Shown in pieces: positions 5,937 to 6,596 of a stretch of DNA of 6,596 nt (positions within the stretch are counted from its first letter, which is position 1; each line of letters starts with the position of its first letter). The stretch is from Actinomycetes bacterium (GTDB taxonomy: Bacteria; Actinomycetota; Actinomycetes; Propionibacteriales; Propionibacteriaceae). Location of the stretch: contig JAEZHJ010000059.1 in assembly GCA_023436925.1 (NCBI GenBank), positions 1 through 6,596 on the forward strand, written 5' to 3'. Below the pieces are notes generated by a model. That model ran no database searches, was not told where the DNA came from, and saw nothing but the letters and a program-made list of their open reading frames with translations. Position numbers and translations under genes: made by a program.

Positions 5937-6284
5937 CGCCCACCGCCCGAGCGCCCGGGTGACCTCGCCGTGGAACAGGCCGGCGTCGCGCAGCAGGTCG
6001 TCCGCCTCGCGCTCGCTCACCAGTGCGGTCGCCCCGGCGGCGACCGCCTGCTGGCGAAGCTGGGTGGTGGCGAAGAACCCGGCCCACTCGGCCAGTTCGG
6101 GAGCGACCTCGGCGACCAACTGCCAGGCATTTCGGGGACCGTGGCCTCCGGGGCGACCGCGGGCAGCCAGGACGGCGGCCGCGACCCGCAGCGCCGCCAA
6201 CTGGGCGGCGAGATAGCGCTCGGCGGGGTCGTCGGCCAACTCGGCCGACAGCAGCGCTTCCCTGGCCCGTTCCAGTTCCTGCAT
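5916..6284 (-). CDS. SAV_6107-family HEPN domain-containing protein
   Basis: This 122-residue, all-helical protein resembles the actinobacterial SAV_6107-type HEPN family. The recognisable parts are AERYLAAQLAALRVAAAVLAAR (21-42), the PRNAWQLVAEVAPELAEWAGFF block (50-71) and READDLLRDAG (92-102). HEPN domains occur in RNases of toxin-antitoxin and defence systems but also in non-catalytic proteins; the role of this family is not established as far as I know. Arg99-Asp-Ala-Gly-Leu-Phe-His105 fits the catalytic HEPN pattern RX4-6H with a polar second residue, so ribonuclease activity is possible but unproven. The start at 6284 has GGAGGG (6291-6296) 6 nt upstream. Upstream lie a leader hairpin, an exact SOS-box match and a consensus TTGACA -35 pointing this way, so induction by DNA damage is predicted. 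No antitoxin-like partner gene is visible on the strand within the window. Confidence 0.85.
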   Translation of the reverse strand: MQELERAREALLSAELADDPAERYLAAQLAALRVAAAVLAARGRPGGHGPRNAWQLVAEVAPELAEWAGFFATTQLRQQAVAAGATALVSEREADDLLRDAGLFHGEVTRALGRWAGMRRTG

Positions 6285-6315
6285 CCGACACCCTCCAGGC
6301 TCATCACAGACAGGT

Positions 6316-6358
6316 GGCCCGGCACCGGACGGGGGTCGAGGTCCGTCCGTGCCGGGCC
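6316..6358 (-). other. Strong hairpin in the leader of the HEPN gene
   Basis: Arms 6316-6332 and 6343-6358 pair over 16 bp with a single bulged base (6326) and a 10-nt loop. In the HEPN transcript predicted from the promoter at 6407-6435, it sits in the 5' leader, about 20 nt before the ribosome-binding site. It could be a leader stability or attenuation element. It could also be a terminator for a unit entering from the right, although no U-tract follows. Confidence 0.55.
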
Positions 6359-6379
6359 AGGCGAGCCTTCCCCTGACTC

Positions 6380-6403
6380 GATATCGAACAGTTGTTCGAT
6401 ATC
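6380..6403. promoter_or_regulatory. SOS box (LexA operator)
   Basis: This 24-bp palindrome has perfect 11-bp arms (GATATCGAACA and TGTTCGATATC) around a GT centre. The core 6384-6399 is TCGAAC-AGTT-GTTCGA, an exact match to the known actinobacterial/Bacillus LexA consensus TCGAAC-N4-GTTCGA. It is AT-rich against a very GC-rich background and lies outside any gene. It overlaps the start-site region of a minus-strand promoter that would drive the HEPN gene, as expected for direct repression by LexA. It could also serve a plus-strand gene beyond the right edge. Confidence 0.88.
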
Positions 6404-6406
6404 TCC

Positions 6407-6435
6407 ATCGTGCCCCGCAGGCTGCGCGGTGTCAA
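6407..6435 (-). promoter_or_regulatory. Candidate sigma-70-type promoter of the HEPN gene
   Basis: On the minus strand a perfect TTGACA -35 (6430-6435) is followed after 17 nt by CACGAT (6407-6412). That hexamer keeps the A and final T of the -10 consensus. The predicted start site near 6400 falls inside the SOS box, so LexA would block initiation. The -35 is strong and the -10 mediocre, a combination compatible with a repressible promoter. Confidence 0.6.
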
Positions 6436-6596
6436 CCCCTCGCGGGCGCCACGCCAGCCGCGATGGTCTGCAAGCATCCATTGCCGTGACACCGACCTTG
6501 CATCCTGACGCCCGCCGGGACTGCGTCCAGCATCCCCGTCCGCCGCGTCCGGCGGGCGCTCAGCGGAGTCCCCGAACGTCCTGAACTGCCGATGAG
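6436..6596. other. Right-edge stretch with no supportable gene
   Basis: Several frames stay open for up to about 100 residues on both strands, but none has a good start with a ribosome-binding site or recognisable protein sequence. One plus-strand frame is open from 6490 to the window end and includes ATG at 6592 without a close Shine-Dalgarno. An inverted repeat with perfect 10-bp arms (6509-6518 and 6549-6558) and a 30-nt loop is present, but in sequence this GC-rich it may be chance. A neighbouring gene presumably begins or ends just outside. Confidence 0.5.

Noticed and set aside
6304..6492. Small minus-strand open frame upstream of the HEPN gene
   Set aside because: It runs through the SOS box and the leader hairpin, has an Arg/Ser-rich random-looking translation and no ribosome-binding site.
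6509..6558. 10-bp inverted repeat with a 30-nt loop as a terminator
   Set aside because: The loop is long, no gene end is visible beside it, and the arms are only G and C, so chance is likely.
6486..6584. GTG-initiated 32-codon plus-strand frame as a possible SOS-controlled peptide
   Set aside because: There is no Shine-Dalgarno sequence and the Pro/Arg-rich translation looks like non-coding GC-rich sequence. Kept only as part of the undetermined right edge.
1..6596. CRISPR arrays, tRNA/rRNA genes, insertion sequences or attachment sites
   Set aside because: No regularly spaced direct repeats, tRNA-like cloverleaf, transposase sequence or flanking terminal repeats were seen on either strand.

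Overview
The window comes from a high-GC Gram-positive bacterium (Actinomycetota). The evidence is the strongly GC-biased third codon positions, a DsbA-like/VKOR pair instead of DsbA/DsbB, an SAV_6107-type HEPN protein (a family I know from actinobacteria), and an SOS box of the actinobacterial/Bacillus type TCGAAC-N4-GTTCGA. The look is propionibacterial-like, but the genus cannot be settled from this sequence.

Left part (1-3728, all on the minus strand): an L-arabinose catabolic locus. In transcription order it holds an MFS permease with NiaP/YceI-like motifs, a LacI-family regulator, araD (L-ribulose-5-phosphate 4-epimerase) and the first 133 codons of araA (L-arabinose isomerase), which runs off the left edge. 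araD and araA overlap by ATGA. Near-identical LacI-type operators (core TGTTACCG) lie in front of araD and in front of the regulator gene, each covering a TAACAT -10-like hexamer. This suggests the regulator represses both the ara genes and itself. araB (ribulokinase) is not in the window.

Middle part (3928-5897, plus strand): a thiol-oxidation cluster. It holds a small two-cysteine membrane protein, a membrane-anchored DsbA-like thioredoxin-fold protein with a CPYC active site, and a VKOR-family quinone-linked reoxidant with a loop Cys pair and CPWC. The last two overlap by GTGA. The DsbA-like protein would put disulfides into exported proteins, and VKOR would re-oxidise it by passing electrons to quinone.

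Right part (5916-6596): a convergent minus-strand gene encodes an SAV_6107-like HEPN protein. A 17-bp hairpin shared with the VKOR 3' end separates the two transcription units. Upstream of the HEPN gene are a strong leader hairpin, a 24-bp perfect palindrome that matches the SOS box exactly, and directly behind it a consensus TTGACA -35 with a 17-nt spacer to a -10-like hexamer. The layout predicts a LexA-repressed, DNA-damage-inducible HEPN gene, which is the most interesting signal in the window. The last ~160 bases contain no gene that I can support.
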